Assembly (NCBI GenBank): GCA_021202325.1
Contig: JAJQDF010000200.1
Coordinates: forward strand, 1 to 17,364
Origin: Clostridiales bacterium
GTDB taxonomy: Bacteria; Bacillota; Clostridia; Lachnospirales; Anaerotignaceae
Reading direction: 5' to 3'
DNA length: 17,364 bases
Each line of letters opens with the position of its first letter. Position 1 is the first letter of the stretch. The translations under genes were made by a program, and so were the position numbers. This document shows, in pieces, positions 1-8,356 of the stretch. Below the pieces are notes generated by a model, which did not search any database, was not told the origin of the DNA, and saw only the letters and a program-made list of their open reading frames with translations.

Positions 1-1
1 G

Positions 2-7
2 TATAAT
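2..7 (+). promoter_or_regulatory. possible -10 element of the first gene
   Basis: The hexamer TATAAT sits at the very left edge, 21 bases before the first ATG. If it is a sigma-A -10 box, transcription would start near base 14 and leave a leader of about 15 bases that just includes the AGGAGGTG ribosome binding site. The matching -35 would lie outside the window. An AT-rich hexamer of this kind can arise by chance, so this is tentative. Confidence 0.3.
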
Positions 8-28
8 GATGATGTCAGGAGGTGTGAT

Positions 29-1636
29 ATGAAGAAGTACATTTCATATATTTTAACGTTGGTAGTATGGGCCGCAGGCTTCTATGTATATCTTCCGCCT
101 ATCAATATAAAAGCAACGGAATTCTGGGCTTTTATGGCCTTTATGGCGATTACGGCGCTTCTGCTCAACGCATACAAAATTATAAGCCAGATAGATCCCA
201 GAAATCTGCGCCAAAGCGTGTCCCAGGGAACAAGGGGAGTAAAAATTGTTGCCAGAGCCGCAGTTATATTCGTGGCAGTTTATGTAATAGGCTATGTAAT
301 TTCACTTCCGGTTTTCAGAGCCGGAGCCTACAGCAGTCTTATGACGGTTTCCCAGGGAAACTTTGAAGAGGATGTTGAGGAAGCGGACTTTTCCGAAATA
401 CCCATATTGGACAGCGATTCCGCCGCTATCATTGCCGAAAGAAAGATGGGAACTATGACAGAGATGGTTTCCCAGTTCGAGGTCAGCAGTAATTTTTCAC
501 AGATAAATTATAACGGCAGTCCCTATAGGGTTACGCCTCTTAGATATGCCAATGTCATTAAGTGGTTCAGCAACCGTTCCGGCGGCATTCCGGCCTATAT
601 TCTCATTGATATGTCCACGCAGAATGCGGAGCTTATTAAGCTGGATGAGGGAATAAAAATTTCTCCGTCGGAATATTTAAACAGAGATTTGACCAGATAT
701 CTCCGTTTCAGATATCCGACAGCCATGTTCAGAGGAACATATTTTGAGATTGACGATGACGGAACTCCGTTCTGGATTTGCCCTGTAATGGATCATACAA
801 TAGGCCTTTTCGGCGGCACCGATATCAAGGGAGCGGTTGTGCTCAACGCCATTACCGGCGAGCACACATATTATGAAGTAGATGATATACCACAGTGGAT
901 AGACAGAGTTTACGATGCGGAGCTTCTTATGGAGCAGTACGACTATTACGGAACTCTGAGAAACGGATACCTTAACAGTTTGTTCACCCAGAGGAACTGC
1001 CTTGTTACCACAGACGGCTATAACTATATAGCATCCCATGACGATGTTTGGGTATACACCGGTGTAACATCGGTTAACGGAGATGAATCCAATGTCGGTT
1101 TCGTACTGATGAACCAGCGTACGAAGGAAACCAACTATTATCAGATAGCCGGAGCCGAGGAATATTCGGCAATGTCGTCGGCAGAAGGCCAGGTACAGCA
1201 TTTGGGTTATACGTCAACATTCCCTCTTCTGCTCAACGTAAGCGGAGAGCCGACCTACTTCATGTCGCTTAAGGACGGAGCCGGCCTTGTAAAGAAATAT
1301 GCTATGGTAAATATTCAGAAATACCAAATTGTTGCGGTCGGCGATACTGTCAACGAGTGCGTTAAGGAATATGAAAGCCTGATGGAGAATAACGGAATAA
1401 GCGTGGCCGAAGAAGCCGAAAAAGCAACTGTTGACGGTGTAATAGATGTGCTGAAGGATATTGTGATAGACGGAAACACATACTATTATATAATGCTGGA
1501 GGGCAGTGACGACCTGTACTCAGTGAAGGCCGGGGACTATGTTGAAATATTGAAAAAGAACATAGGCGACAGTGTAACATTAGAATATGTTGAAACTGCT
1601 TCAAACGGCGTTTATACTGTAACCAATGTAGAATAA
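29..1636 (+). CDS. Unrecognised membrane protein, three N-terminal helices and a large outer domain
   Basis: A 535-residue protein that I cannot place in a named family. The ATG is preceded by AGGAGGTG at good spacing. Hydrophobic helices are visible at about residues 4-22, 31-51 and 73-95; the rest is soluble and probably faces outside. The outer part has several beta-rich stretches with a shared pattern (hydrophobic strand, turn, then an L-N-A-x-T-G-E or M-N-x-R-T-K-E-like strand followed by YY), near residues 160-205, 250-290, 335-385 and 405-440, which resembles diverged PepSY-like units; that is inference. The last 65 residues form a separate beta-rich tail. There is no catalytic motif I recognise and no lipobox. 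It stands alone on its strand and converges on the decarboxylase operon, so its neighbours do not suggest a role. Confidence 0.85.
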   Translation: MKKYISYILTLVVWAAGFYVYLPPINIKATEFWAFMAFMAITALLLNAYKIISQIDPRNLRQSVSQGTRGVKIVARAAVIFVAVYVIGYVISLPVFRAGAYSSLMTVSQGNFEEDVEEADFSEIPILDSDSAAIIAERKMGTMTEMVSQFEVSSNFSQINYNGSPYRVTPLRYANVIKWFSNRSGGIPAYILIDMSTQNAELIKLDEGIKISPSEYLNRDLTRYLRFRYPTAMFRGTYFEIDDDGTPFWICPVMDHTIGLFGGTDIKGAVVLNAITGEHTYYEVDDIPQWIDRVYDAELLMEQYDYYGTLRNGYLNSLFTQRNCLVTTDGYNYIASHDDVWVYTGVTSVNGDESNVGFVLMNQRTKETNYYQIAGAEEYSAMSSAEGQVQHLGYTSTFPLLLNVSGEPTYFMSLKDGAGLVKKYAMVNIQKYQIVAVGDTVNECVKEYESLMENNGISVAEEAEKATVDGVIDVLKDIVIDGNTYYYIMLEGSDDLYSVKAGDYVEILKKNIGDSVTLEYVETASNGVYTVTNVE

Positions 1637-1650
1637 CAGAAGAACATTAT

Positions 1651-1698
1651 TAAAAACAAAAGGCGCTGCGGCTTAAAAGGCTGCAGCGCTGAAATTTT
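1651..1698. terminator. Hairpin terminator between convergent genes, strongest for the minus strand
   Basis: GCGCTGCGGC (1663-1672) pairs with GCTGCAGCGC (1680-1689) over 10 bp with one G-T wobble and a 7-base loop. Read on the minus strand, the stem is followed at once by TTTTGTTTTT, an intrinsic terminator for the decarboxylase operon. On the plus strand a TTTT run follows only after GAAA, so termination of the membrane-protein transcript should be weaker. Confidence 0.85.
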
Positions 1699-1722
1699 GC
1701 TTATAAAAGACTGTCAAAGTTT

Positions 1723-3159
1723 TTATCTTATGATTTTTATTGTTTTCATTGTCTTGTCCGAAAAGCCGTGAATATGGCGATTGTTTTCCACAGCCTCGGC
1801 TATGAATTCATATATATCCTCGGTTATTATTTCGCCGGGGTAAACCATCGGAATACCCGGAGGGTAGGGAGCAATCATTTCGGCACTTATTTTTCCGACT
1901 GATTCACTTAAGGGAACACGCTCGGATTTTGCAAAAAAAGCTTTTCTCGGAGTCAGTGCGGCGGGAGGAATATCGGGAAATTCAAAACCGACCGAAGCGC
2001 CGCCGGGGATGTCTGATGCAATAGCCTTTACGGCTTGAATAAGCCTGTCACAGTCGCCCTTTGTGTCGCCGTGGCCTAGTACAGCTATGACATTGGCACT
2101 GTCGGCCATTTCGGTGCATATTTTATACTTCTCAAGAAGTTTGTCGGCTATTTCAAAGCCTGTCATTCCATCAATTGAAAAGACAATCCTTGTTCTGTCA
2201 AAATCAAATATGTTTTTGTCGTTTTTGCCGTCATAACAGTGAACGCCGTCTATGGCATTGAGCCCCGAACGGATATAATCAGAAATCTTTAAGAGGTTTT
2301 CCGTCATTTCGCCGCCCTTTAAGACTGCCTGTCTTCTGGCGGCATCCAGCGAAGCCATAAGTATATATGACGGGCTTGTGGACTGCACAAGATTCAATGC
2401 GGCATTAACCCTGTCCATATCGGTAAGGGTACCATTAACATGAAGCATGGAGCTCTGCGTCATTGAGCCCAGTGTTTTATGTATGCTCTGTGCCGTCATA
2501 TCCGCTCCGCTTTCCAGGGCAGTTTTCGGCAAGCTCTTAGAAAATGCCAAATGTGCGCCATGGGCTTCATCCATAAGGAGAAGTGCCCCGTAGGAATGGC
2601 ATATTTCCGCAATCTTTTCCAAGTCACTGCATATGCCGTAATAGGTGGGGTTTGTGAGTATAAATGCCTTTATACCGGGATTTTTCTCAAAGGCGGCTTT
2701 TACGCTATCGGGGGATATGCTTCCGAAGGTCGCCATGGAAAGACTTTTTTCTGGCTCTATATATATTGGTTCTGCGCCGCTTATTATAAGCCCCATGAGT
2801 ACTGATTTGTGGCAGTTCCTTGCTACAAGTATTTTTTCGCCCTCGGATACGGAGGCCGCAATCATGGCTTCGTTGGCGCAGGTTGTTCCGTTCACAAGGA
2901 AAAATGTTCTGTAGGCTCCAAAAAGCTCTGCGGCAAGACATTCGGCTTCCTTTATGAAGCCCTCGGCATCGTGGAGGTCATCAGTGAGTGGGGTTTCGGT
3001 CAGGTCGTATTTAAACACATTTTCGCCGAAAAGCTCCATAAGTCCGCTGTCTGCACCATTCCCTCTGTGATGGGAGGGCACACAGAAATATCCCTTTGCG
3101 GTTTTATCAAATTTTTTTAGGCCGTCCAATATAGGCGTCTGCAATTGTCGTTTATCCAT
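1723..3159 (-). CDS. Orn/Lys/Arg-family PLP-dependent decarboxylase
   Basis: A 478-residue cytosolic fold-type I PLP enzyme of the Orn/Lys/Arg decarboxylase family (the short form, as in Bacillus YaaO/SpeA). Members decarboxylate arginine, lysine or ornithine to make agmatine, cadaverine or putrescine; the substrate cannot be read from sequence. Visible motifs are the N-terminal TPILDGL and GYFCVPSHHRG blocks, FLVNGTT near residue 93, the cofactor aspartate in MDEAHGAH (about residue 197), and the Schiff-base lysine in SIHKTLGSMTQSS (about residue 228). The C-terminal part contains the family's YPPGIP motif. I chose the ATG at 3159 because GGAAG lies 7 bases upstream; a TTG at 3183 would overlap tag and has no ribosome binding site. 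It is 13 bases downstream of tag in one operon and ends before a strong terminator. Confidence 0.92.
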   Translation of the reverse strand: MDKRQLQTPILDGLKKFDKTAKGYFCVPSHHRGNGADSGLMELFGENVFKYDLTETPLTDDLHDAEGFIKEAECLAAELFGAYRTFFLVNGTTCANEAMIAASVSEGEKILVARNCHKSVLMGLIISGAEPIYIEPEKSLSMATFGSISPDSVKAAFEKNPGIKAFILTNPTYYGICSDLEKIAEICHSYGALLLMDEAHGAHLAFSKSLPKTALESGADMTAQSIHKTLGSMTQSSMLHVNGTLTDMDRVNAALNLVQSTSPSYILMASLDAARRQAVLKGGEMTENLLKISDYIRSGLNAIDGVHCYDGKNDKNIFDFDRTRIVFSIDGMTGFEIADKLLEKYKICTEMADSANVIAVLGHGDTKGDCDRLIQAVKAIASDIPGGASVGFEFPDIPPAALTPRKAFFAKSERVPLSESVGKISAEMIAPYPPGIPMVYPGEIITEDIYEFIAEAVENNRHIHGFSDKTMKTIKIIR

Positions 3160-3172
3160 AATATTACTTCCG

Positions 3173-3760
3173 TCAATCTTCAATATACTTTACCGGGTTG
3201 TTTTTAACCAAGCCGTCATACATAAAGCAGTCCGGCGAATGGCTGTTTATTATTCCGCAGGCCTGCAAATGGGAGTACAACGTGATTGGCCCAAGGTATT
3301 TGAAGCCGCGCTTTTTAAGCTCGGCGCTTATTTTCTCTGACAGCTCATTTTTAGCAACGTGTAGGTCCTTATCATTTAGATAGATATAAGTATAGCCTTC
3401 GGTGAATGACCACAGGAAGCTGTCGAAGCTTCCGAATTCATCTATGATTGACAGAAATACCTTTGCATTGCCTATTATGGCGGAAATCTTGGCTCTGGAG
3501 CGTATCATGCCCTCGGTTGAAAGTATTCTTTCAATGTCGTTTTCATTATAAAGGGCTATTTTTTCGTAATCGAAGTTATCGAAACATTTCTTGAATATAT
3601 CACGCTTTTTGAGCATTAATGTCCAGCTGAGGCCGCACTGCATTACCTCCATGGATATGTATTCGAAGTGTTTTCTGTCGTCATGGAGAGGTATTCCCCA
3701 TTCTTCATCATGATATTTTTGCAGAATTCCGTTGTCACAGCACCATTTGCAGCGTTCCAT
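3173..3760 (-). CDS. tag: DNA-3-methyladenine glycosylase I
   Basis: A 195-residue base-excision repair enzyme that removes 3-methyladenine from alkylated DNA. It begins MERCKWC. The zinc ligands known from E. coli Tag are present at matching places: Cys4, His17, and the C-terminal pair His174 and Cys178 in NSHSPDC. The base-recognition glutamate is Glu38 in SMEVMQCGLSW, followed by the conserved LKKR. The C-terminal KKRGFKYLGP segment is also typical. The ATG at 3760 is the right start because AAGGAGG ends 7 bases upstream; a TTG two codons earlier would lie only one base from it. It is the first gene of a two-gene operon with the decarboxylase, driven by a promoter about 35 bases upstream. 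Nothing in the promoter looks like an Ada or LexA site, so damage control is not evident. Confidence 0.96.
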   Translation of the reverse strand: MERCKWCCDNGILQKYHDEEWGIPLHDDRKHFEYISMEVMQCGLSWTLMLKKRDIFKKCFDNFDYEKIALYNENDIERILSTEGMIRSRAKISAIIGNAKVFLSIIDEFGSFDSFLWSFTEGYTYIYLNDKDLHVAKNELSEKISAELKKRGFKYLGPITLYSHLQACGIINSHSPDCFMYDGLVKNNPVKYIED

Positions 3761-3792
3761 GGCCAAGCCTCCTTAAGGTTTTATCAGCTATA

Positions 3793-3821
3793 AGAATAAC
3801 ATTTTTGATAAGACGAGTCAA
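3793..3821 (-). promoter_or_regulatory. Sigma-A promoter of tag-decarboxylase operon
   Basis: On the minus strand, TTGACT (3821-3816) is separated by exactly 17 bases from TATTCT (3798-3793). The first hexamer matches the -35 consensus at 5 of 6 positions and the second the -10 at 4 of 6. Transcription would start near 3786, leaving a leader of about 25 bases before the tag ATG. Confidence 0.7.
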
Positions 3822-3897
3822 TCATGAGGATTTTTAAGAAGATCATATAGAATTTTTAAGGAGGCGGTATGAGGACTTGACTAATGGTGTAAAATAC

Positions 3898-3932
3898 TTG
3901 AAGTTACCGGTGTTATTATGATATAATATAAT
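3898..3932 (+). promoter_or_regulatory. Sigma-A promoter(s) of ftsK, with tandem -10 boxes
   Basis: TTGAAG (3898-3903), an 18-base spacer and a perfect TATAAT (3922-3927) predict a start at about 3934. A second overlapping TATAAT (3927-3932) lies 17 bases after TTACCG (3904-3909) and could give a start about 5 bases later. The first predicted start falls on the first base of the 12-bp stem described next, which supports both calls. Confidence 0.7.
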
Positions 3933-3933
3933 A

Positions 3934-4063
3934 CTATGAAAGTCCCGGACTGCGGCCGGATAGATGGGTAAGCTTTCTTGCACAGAGGCAATCGGACTTT
4001 CATAGAAAGTTACGGCTGCGAAGCAGGCGTGTGAGCTTGATTTATAAAACAGAAAGAAAGGAG
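3934..4063 (+). ncRNA. Structured 5' leader of ftsK (unidentified RNA element)
   Basis: CTATGAAAGTCC (3934-3945) pairs perfectly over 12 bp with GGACTTTCATAG (3994-4005). The enclosed 48 bases hold two smaller hairpins: CCGG/CCGG around a 7-base loop (3945-3959, sharing one base with the outer stem) and TTGC/GCAA around ACAGAG (3979-3992). After the main stem comes CTGC-GAA-GCAG (4016-4026). No U-run follows, so this looks like an untranslated leader running into ftsK. Alternative pairings are visible: ACTTTC/GAAAGT (3996-4010) competes with the main stem, and CTTTCTT (3973-3979) is complementary to AAGAAAG (4054-4060) in the Shine-Dalgarno. I compared it from memory with common riboswitch and leader signatures and recognised none. 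Structure is seen in the sequence; a regulatory role is inferred. Confidence 0.5.
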
Positions 4064-4103
4064 TAAATCTAATCATGTAATGATTGGATTGAATGGTGAT
4101 ATA
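4057..4103 (+). promoter_or_regulatory. ftsK initiation region with start-stop codon and hairpin
   Basis: The strong Shine-Dalgarno AAAGGAG (4057-4063) is followed 11 bases later by ATG TAA (4075-4080), a start codon directly followed by stop, whose last A opens ATG 4080 in the ftsK frame. These codons lie in a hairpin, AATCTAATCAT (4066-4076) pairing with ATGATTGGATT (4080-4090) with one G-T wobble and loop GTA. A second weaker site GGTGAT (4095-4100) precedes ATG 4104. Thus the best ribosome binding site does not directly serve either long-ORF start at ideal spacing. Confidence 0.5.
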
Positions 4104-6977
4104 ATGGCGCAGAAAAAAACGACGGCAAAATCAACTGCAAAAAAATCGACCGCCAAAAAAACTACAAGCGGCAAAAAAACTACCGCTAAAAATAAAAGCA
4201 CAAAGAGCACAAAAAGCACAGGACGCAAAACATCCTCCAAAAACAGCTATGAAGATGACGGAATGATGGACGAGGTCATAAGCTTAATCGTCATTGCAAT
4301 ATCTATTGTTGCGCTTACCAGCCTTTTTACCGATAAGATTGGCCTTGTGGGCGAGGTAATAGGCAATGTGCTGAGGGGGCTTTTCGGCCTTGGCGGATAT
4401 TTCCTGCCCTTCTTAGTAATAGCCTTCTGCGTATGGATGCTGTTCAGCGAGGAAAAAAGGGGCTTTAAGCTTAAAATTGGGGCATCCGTACTCTTTATTG
4501 TTTGTATGGCATCCTTTGCCCATGCAATTTCATCCACCGGACAGGGAACTCTTACGGTGTCAAACCTTTATTCCAGCGGAGCGGCTTCAAACGGCGGCGC
4601 TGTCGGCGGAATAATAGGCGGAACGATGGTCAAATATTTCGATAAGCTTGGAACATACATAATATTGGCTGTGCTTATTATTGTGTCCATTGTACTTGGA
4701 ACCAGAATGTCGTTTTTCGGCGGAGTTGAAAATGCGGCAAGATATGTGGGCGACACAGGCAGAAGAAGAGACGAGAAAAAGCAGGTTAAGGCCGAAAAAG
4801 CCAAGGCTAAGGAGGAAGAAAAAGAGATACGCCAGGCCGAGCAGGCTCAAAAGGCCAAAAAGCGCAAGGAAGTATTTAATATATTGATGGACAAAAACGA
4901 GTTCGATGCCGGAGAAAGCGGCGGCTTTGCTAACGGAACCGAAAGAGCTTCAAAGAAGGACGAAATAAAAGTCGAGGCATTCTCCGACGGAGTTATGCCC
5001 TCGGACTATATGGTGAGAAATATCGCCAGACATACGGGAACGGCCAAGCCTGAAATGGACATAAAGGACGATGATGCCCAGGCTATGGTCGAGTTCAATA
5101 AGGAAAGAGGAATACAGTGCGTCATAAACAATGGAAGTTTTGCCGACGAGGACGAGCTTGACACGGAACCGGCTGAATTTGAAATGAATTCGGCAGATAA
5201 CGAGCCGGCCTTTGACCTTGAAGAGGTTTCCGATGAAGAAATAGAAAGAGAAGGCCTCAACTTCAATATGGAGAAGGAAGAACCCGAGGAAAAGATGTCT
5301 ATAGAAATACCTGAAGAAGCGCCGGAAGAGGCCGAAACAGAGAAAGCAGAGGAAGACGAAGAGGTTGTAACCTCCGGAGCTTCCAAAGAGGGCTATATGC
5401 CAGAAAAGCCCATGGAGGAGCCTACTCATATAAGCGGCGACATTATCGGCGGCGACATATTGACGGAGGACGAAAAGAGAGCTGTTACCGGAATTGACGA
5501 CACTAAGCCCCAGCCCAAGGAAATAAAGGTTAAAACCGATTATAAATTTCCGCCCATAACTCTTCTTGGAAAAGATCCTATGTTAGGCATACAGCAGTCC
5601 AAGCAGGAAATGCTTGCAACGGCGCAGAAACTGGAGGACACTCTGAGAAGTTTCGGTGTTGAGGCCAAAGTCATGCAGATAAATCAGGGGCCTACGGTAA
5701 CAAGATATGAGCTTTCACCAAGCCATGGCGTAAAGGTAAGCAAAATAGTAAGCCTTGCCGATGACATTGCCCTTAATCTTGCGGCCAATGGCATAAGAAT
5801 AGAGGCGCCTATCCCCGGAAAGGCTGCCGTGGGCATAGAGGTCCCCAATAAGGAACAGCAGTCGGTTTATCTGAGAACGGTTTTGGAATCCGACCAGTTT
5901 AAAAATTTCCCATCCAAGCTGGCCTTTGCACTGGGACAGGACATTGCCGGAAATGCGGTGGTAACCGACATAGCCAAGATGCCCCATCTTCTCATAGCCG
6001 GAGCTACGGGCTCAGGAAAGAGCGTATGCATAAATACACTTATAACAAGTATCATATATAAGGCAAAGCCCGATGAGGTTAAGCTCATATTGATCGATCC
6101 AAAGGTCGTTGAGCTGAACGTATATAACGGCATACCCCACCTTATGATACCGGTTGTTACCGATCCCAAAAAGGCGGCCGGAGCGCTTAACTGGGCTGTC
6201 AGGGAAATGCTTGCAAGATATAATCTTTTTGCTGAAAATTTAGTTAGAGACATAAATGGCTATAACGCCATGAAGACCGAAAAGGGCGAAACAGACCTTA
6301 TGCCCAAGATAGTAATAATAATAGATGAGCTTGCCGACCTTATGATGGCTTCGCCAAAAGAGGTAGAGGACAGTATACAGCGTTTAGCGCAGATGGCCAG
6401 AGCTGCCGGTATACATCTTATAATAGCCACACAGAGGCCGTCGGTAGATGTAATTACCGGAGTTATAAAGGCCAACATACCTTCACGAATGGCCTTTGCC
6501 GTTTCATCGGGCGTTGACTCAAGAACTATACTTGACATGGTAGGCGCCGAAAAGCTTCTCGGAAAGGGCGATATGCTCTTCTATCCCACCGGCATGAGTA
6601 AGCCCGTAAGAATACAGGGTGCCTTTGTAACGGACAAAGAGGTTGAGAGCATAGTTGAATTCCTAAAGGAGCAGAACAAAGAAAACGAATATAACCAAAG
6701 TGTTATAGAGGAAATATCTTCATCGGTGAAGACCGGCGGTGACGGCGGAGAAAAGGATGAATTTTTTGATGCTGCCGTTGACCTTGTGGTAAATAAGGAA
6801 AAGGCTTCAGTGTCAATGCTCCAAAGACAGTTCAGAATAGGCTATAACCGTGCGGCAAGGCTTATGGACGAGCTGGAAGATGCCGGAATTGTAGGCCCTG
6901 AGGATGGAAGCAAGCCGAGGAAGGTGCTTATAAACAGAAACGATGTGGAGGAGTACAGAGGCGGGCAGATGAACTGA
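4104..6977 (+). CDS. ftsK: DNA translocase FtsK/SpoIIIE
   Basis: A membrane-anchored hexameric ATPase that pumps chromosomal DNA through the closing septum; in spore formers the same family (SpoIIIE) fills the forespore. Order of parts in 957 residues: a Lys/Thr/Ser-rich tail (1-48), about four membrane helices (57-75, 88-114, 124-142, 183-200), a charged then strongly acidic linker (about 215-480), the alpha/beta motor, and a C-terminal gamma winged helix (885-955) that reads orienting DNA motifs. Walker A GATGSGKS is at 633-640 and the Walker B IIIDELAD acidic pair is Asp741-Glu742. I start at ATG 4104 (MAQKKTT, with GGTGAT upstream); ATG 4080, in frame, would add 8 residues. It is the first gene of an operon running into rimO 38 bases later. 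Sequence alone does not separate vegetative FtsK from SpoIIIE. Confidence 0.95.
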   Translation: MAQKKTTAKSTAKKSTAKKTTSGKKTTAKNKSTKSTKSTGRKTSSKNSYEDDGMMDEVISLIVIAISIVALTSLFTDKIGLVGEVIGNVLRGLFGLGGYFLPFLVIAFCVWMLFSEEKRGFKLKIGASVLFIVCMASFAHAISSTGQGTLTVSNLYSSGAASNGGAVGGIIGGTMVKYFDKLGTYIILAVLIIVSIVLGTRMSFFGGVENAARYVGDTGRRRDEKKQVKAEKAKAKEEEKEIRQAEQAQKAKKRKEVFNILMDKNEFDAGESGGFANGTERASKKDEIKVEAFSDGVMPSDYMVRNIARHTGTAKPEMDIKDDDAQAMVEFNKERGIQCVINNGSFADEDELDTEPAEFEMNSADNEPAFDLEEVSDEEIEREGLNFNMEKEEPEEKMSIEIPEEAPEEAETEKAEEDEEVVTSGASKEGYMPEKPMEEPTHISGDIIGGDILTEDEKRAVTGIDDTKPQPKEIKVKTDYKFPPITLLGKDPMLGIQQSKQEMLATAQKLEDTLRSFGVEAKVMQINQGPTVTRYELSPSHGVKVSKIVSLADDIALNLAANGIRIEAPIPGKAAVGIEVPNKEQQSVYLRTVLESDQFKNFPSKLAFALGQDIAGNAVVTDIAKMPHLLIAGATGSGKSVCINTLITSIIYKAKPDEVKLILIDPKVVELNVYNGIPHLMIPVVTDPKKAAGALNWAVREMLARYNLFAENLVRDINGYNAMKTEKGETDLMPKIVIIIDELADLMMASPKEVEDSIQRLAQMARAAGIHLIIATQRPSVDVITGVIKANIPSRMAFAVSSGVDSRTILDMVGAEKLLGKGDMLFYPTGMSKPVRIQGAFVTDKEVESIVEFLKEQNKENEYNQSVIEEISSSVKTGGDGGEKDEFFDAAVDLVVNKEKASVSMLQRQFRIGYNRAARLMDELEDAGIVGPEDGSKPRKVLINRNDVEEYRGGQMN

Positions 6978-7015
6978 AACAGTCTCTAATCTTATTCATT
7001 TTAGGAGGTAATTCG

Positions 7016-8356
7016 TTGGATAAAAATATAGCTTTTATTTCGCTGGGCTGCGATAAAAACAGAGTTGACAGCGAGGTTATGCTTGGTATATTGAAGGAAA
7101 GGGGATATTGTCCCGTTTCCGATGAGGCTCAGGCCGACATTATTGTCATAAATACATGCTGCTTTATAAAGGATGCTCTTGAGGAAAGCATTGAAACTAT
7201 TCTTGAAACGGCGGAGTACAAGAACAGCGGCAGATGCAAGGGACTTATTGTAGCCGGATGCCTGGCGCAGAGATACGAAAACGAGATTTTCGAGGAAATG
7301 CCGGAGGTGGATGCCGTTGTGGGAACAACAGCCTATGAGGGCATAGCTGATGTTGCCGACAGGATATTGGATGGCGAAAGCGGCATACATTCTATGAAAT
7401 CCATTGACGACAATATGGACGAGGCTAACGCCCAAAAAAGAATATTGTCCACAGCCGGACACTATGCCTATCTTAAAATATCCGAGGGCTGCGACAACCA
7501 CTGCACATACTGCGTTATTCCAAAAATGAGGGGCAAGCACCGCTCCAGAACAATGGAAAGCCTTGAGGCGGAGACAAAACAGCTTGCCGAAGCCGGGGTA
7601 AAGGAGTTTCTTGTGGTGGCGCAGGACACATCCATTTACGGCAGGGATTTATACGGAAAGCCCATGCTCCACGAGCTGTTGAAAAGGCTTTGCCGCATTG
7701 AGGGCATAGAGTGGATAAAGCTTCTTTACTGCTATGCCGAAACTCTCACCGATGAGACAATACAGATAATGGTAGAAGAAGATAAAATATGCAAATACAT
7801 AGACATCCCTATACAGCACGGCAGCGACAGTGTGCTTAAAAGAATGGGCAGAAGGACATCCAGAAAGCTCATTACCGAAAGAATAGAGGCGCTGAGGGCG
7901 GCAATGCCTGATATTTGCATAAGGACTACAATAATAACAGGCTTCCCGGGTGAAACCGAGGAGGAGTTTGGCGAGCTTGTGGACTTTGTGTCCAAGCTGA
8001 AATTTGAGAAGCTTGGCGTGTTCACATATTCCCAGGAGGAAGGGACGCCTGCGGCATTGATGGACAATCAAATTGATGAGGAAATAAAGGAGGAGCGGAA
8101 GGACTACATAATGGAGCTCCAGAAAAATATTTCCGCCGAAAAATGTACCAAAATGCTCGGAAAAACGATAAAAGTCATCGTTGACGGAAGGATACCTGAG
8201 GAGGATGTTTACTGCGGAAGGAGCCAAAGCGACGCCCCAGATATTGACGGTATTGTGTTTTTCAAGAGCGATTATGAAATAATGTCGGGAGATTTTGCCG
8301 ACGTAAGGATAGACGAAACAAGCGATTATGATCTTATAGGGGAGGCCGTATACTGA
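7016..8356 (+). CDS. rimO: Ribosomal protein S12 methylthiotransferase RimO
   Basis: A 446-residue radical-SAM enzyme that adds a methylthio group to the conserved aspartate of ribosomal protein S12. The N-terminal MTTase domain carries the three cysteines of the second iron-sulfur cluster (Cys12 in SLGCDKN, Cys48 in NTCCF, Cys82 in AGCL). The radical-SAM cluster is CDNHCTYC (Cys159, Cys163, Cys166), and a TRAM-like RNA-binding domain occupies the last 65 or so residues. The N-terminus ISLGCDKNRVDSEVMLG fits RimO rather than the tRNA enzyme MiaB. The start is TTG, seven bases... more exactly six, after AGGAGGT (7003-7009), with no better ATG. Its stop overlaps the pgsA start (TGATG), implying translational coupling. 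Confidence 0.96.
   Translation: MDKNIAFISLGCDKNRVDSEVMLGILKERGYCPVSDEAQADIIVINTCCFIKDALEESIETILETAEYKNSGRCKGLIVAGCLAQRYENEIFEEMPEVDAVVGTTAYEGIADVADRILDGESGIHSMKSIDDNMDEANAQKRILSTAGHYAYLKISEGCDNHCTYCVIPKMRGKHRSRTMESLEAETKQLAEAGVKEFLVVAQDTSIYGRDLYGKPMLHELLKRLCRIEGIEWIKLLYCYAETLTDETIQIMVEEDKICKYIDIPIQHGSDSVLKRMGRRTSRKLITERIEALRAAMPDICIRTTIITGFPGETEEEFGELVDFVSKLKFEKLGVFTYSQEEGTPAALMDNQIDEEIKEERKDYIMELQKNISAEKCTKMLGKTIKVIVDGRIPEEDVYCGRSQSDAPDIDGIVFFKSDYEIMSGDFADVRIDETSDYDLIGEAVY

Noticed and set aside
677..1201. 174-codon minus-strand open frame within the first gene
   Set aside because: Antisense to a well-supported gene, no Shine-Dalgarno and no recognisable protein features.
3858..3880. AAGGAGG followed by ATG and a three-codon reading frame
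   Set aside because: It lies upstream of the predicted ftsK promoter, encodes only three residues before TGA and has no sign of conservation that I can see; probably chance or a relic.
3936..4003. GAAAGTCC in the ftsK leader suggested RNase P RNA
   Set aside because: RNase P RNA is several hundred bases with further conserved blocks; only this short string is shared.
3979..4030. GCACAGAGGCAA and GCTGCGAAGCAGGC resemble pieces of a c-di-GMP-I riboswitch
   Set aside because: The conserved core and spacing of that class are not met and the main 12-bp stem does not fit its fold.
4950..5429. 159-codon minus-strand open frame within ftsK
   Set aside because: It is antisense to the acidic linker, where biased codons keep the reverse frames open; no ribosome binding site or recognisable domain.
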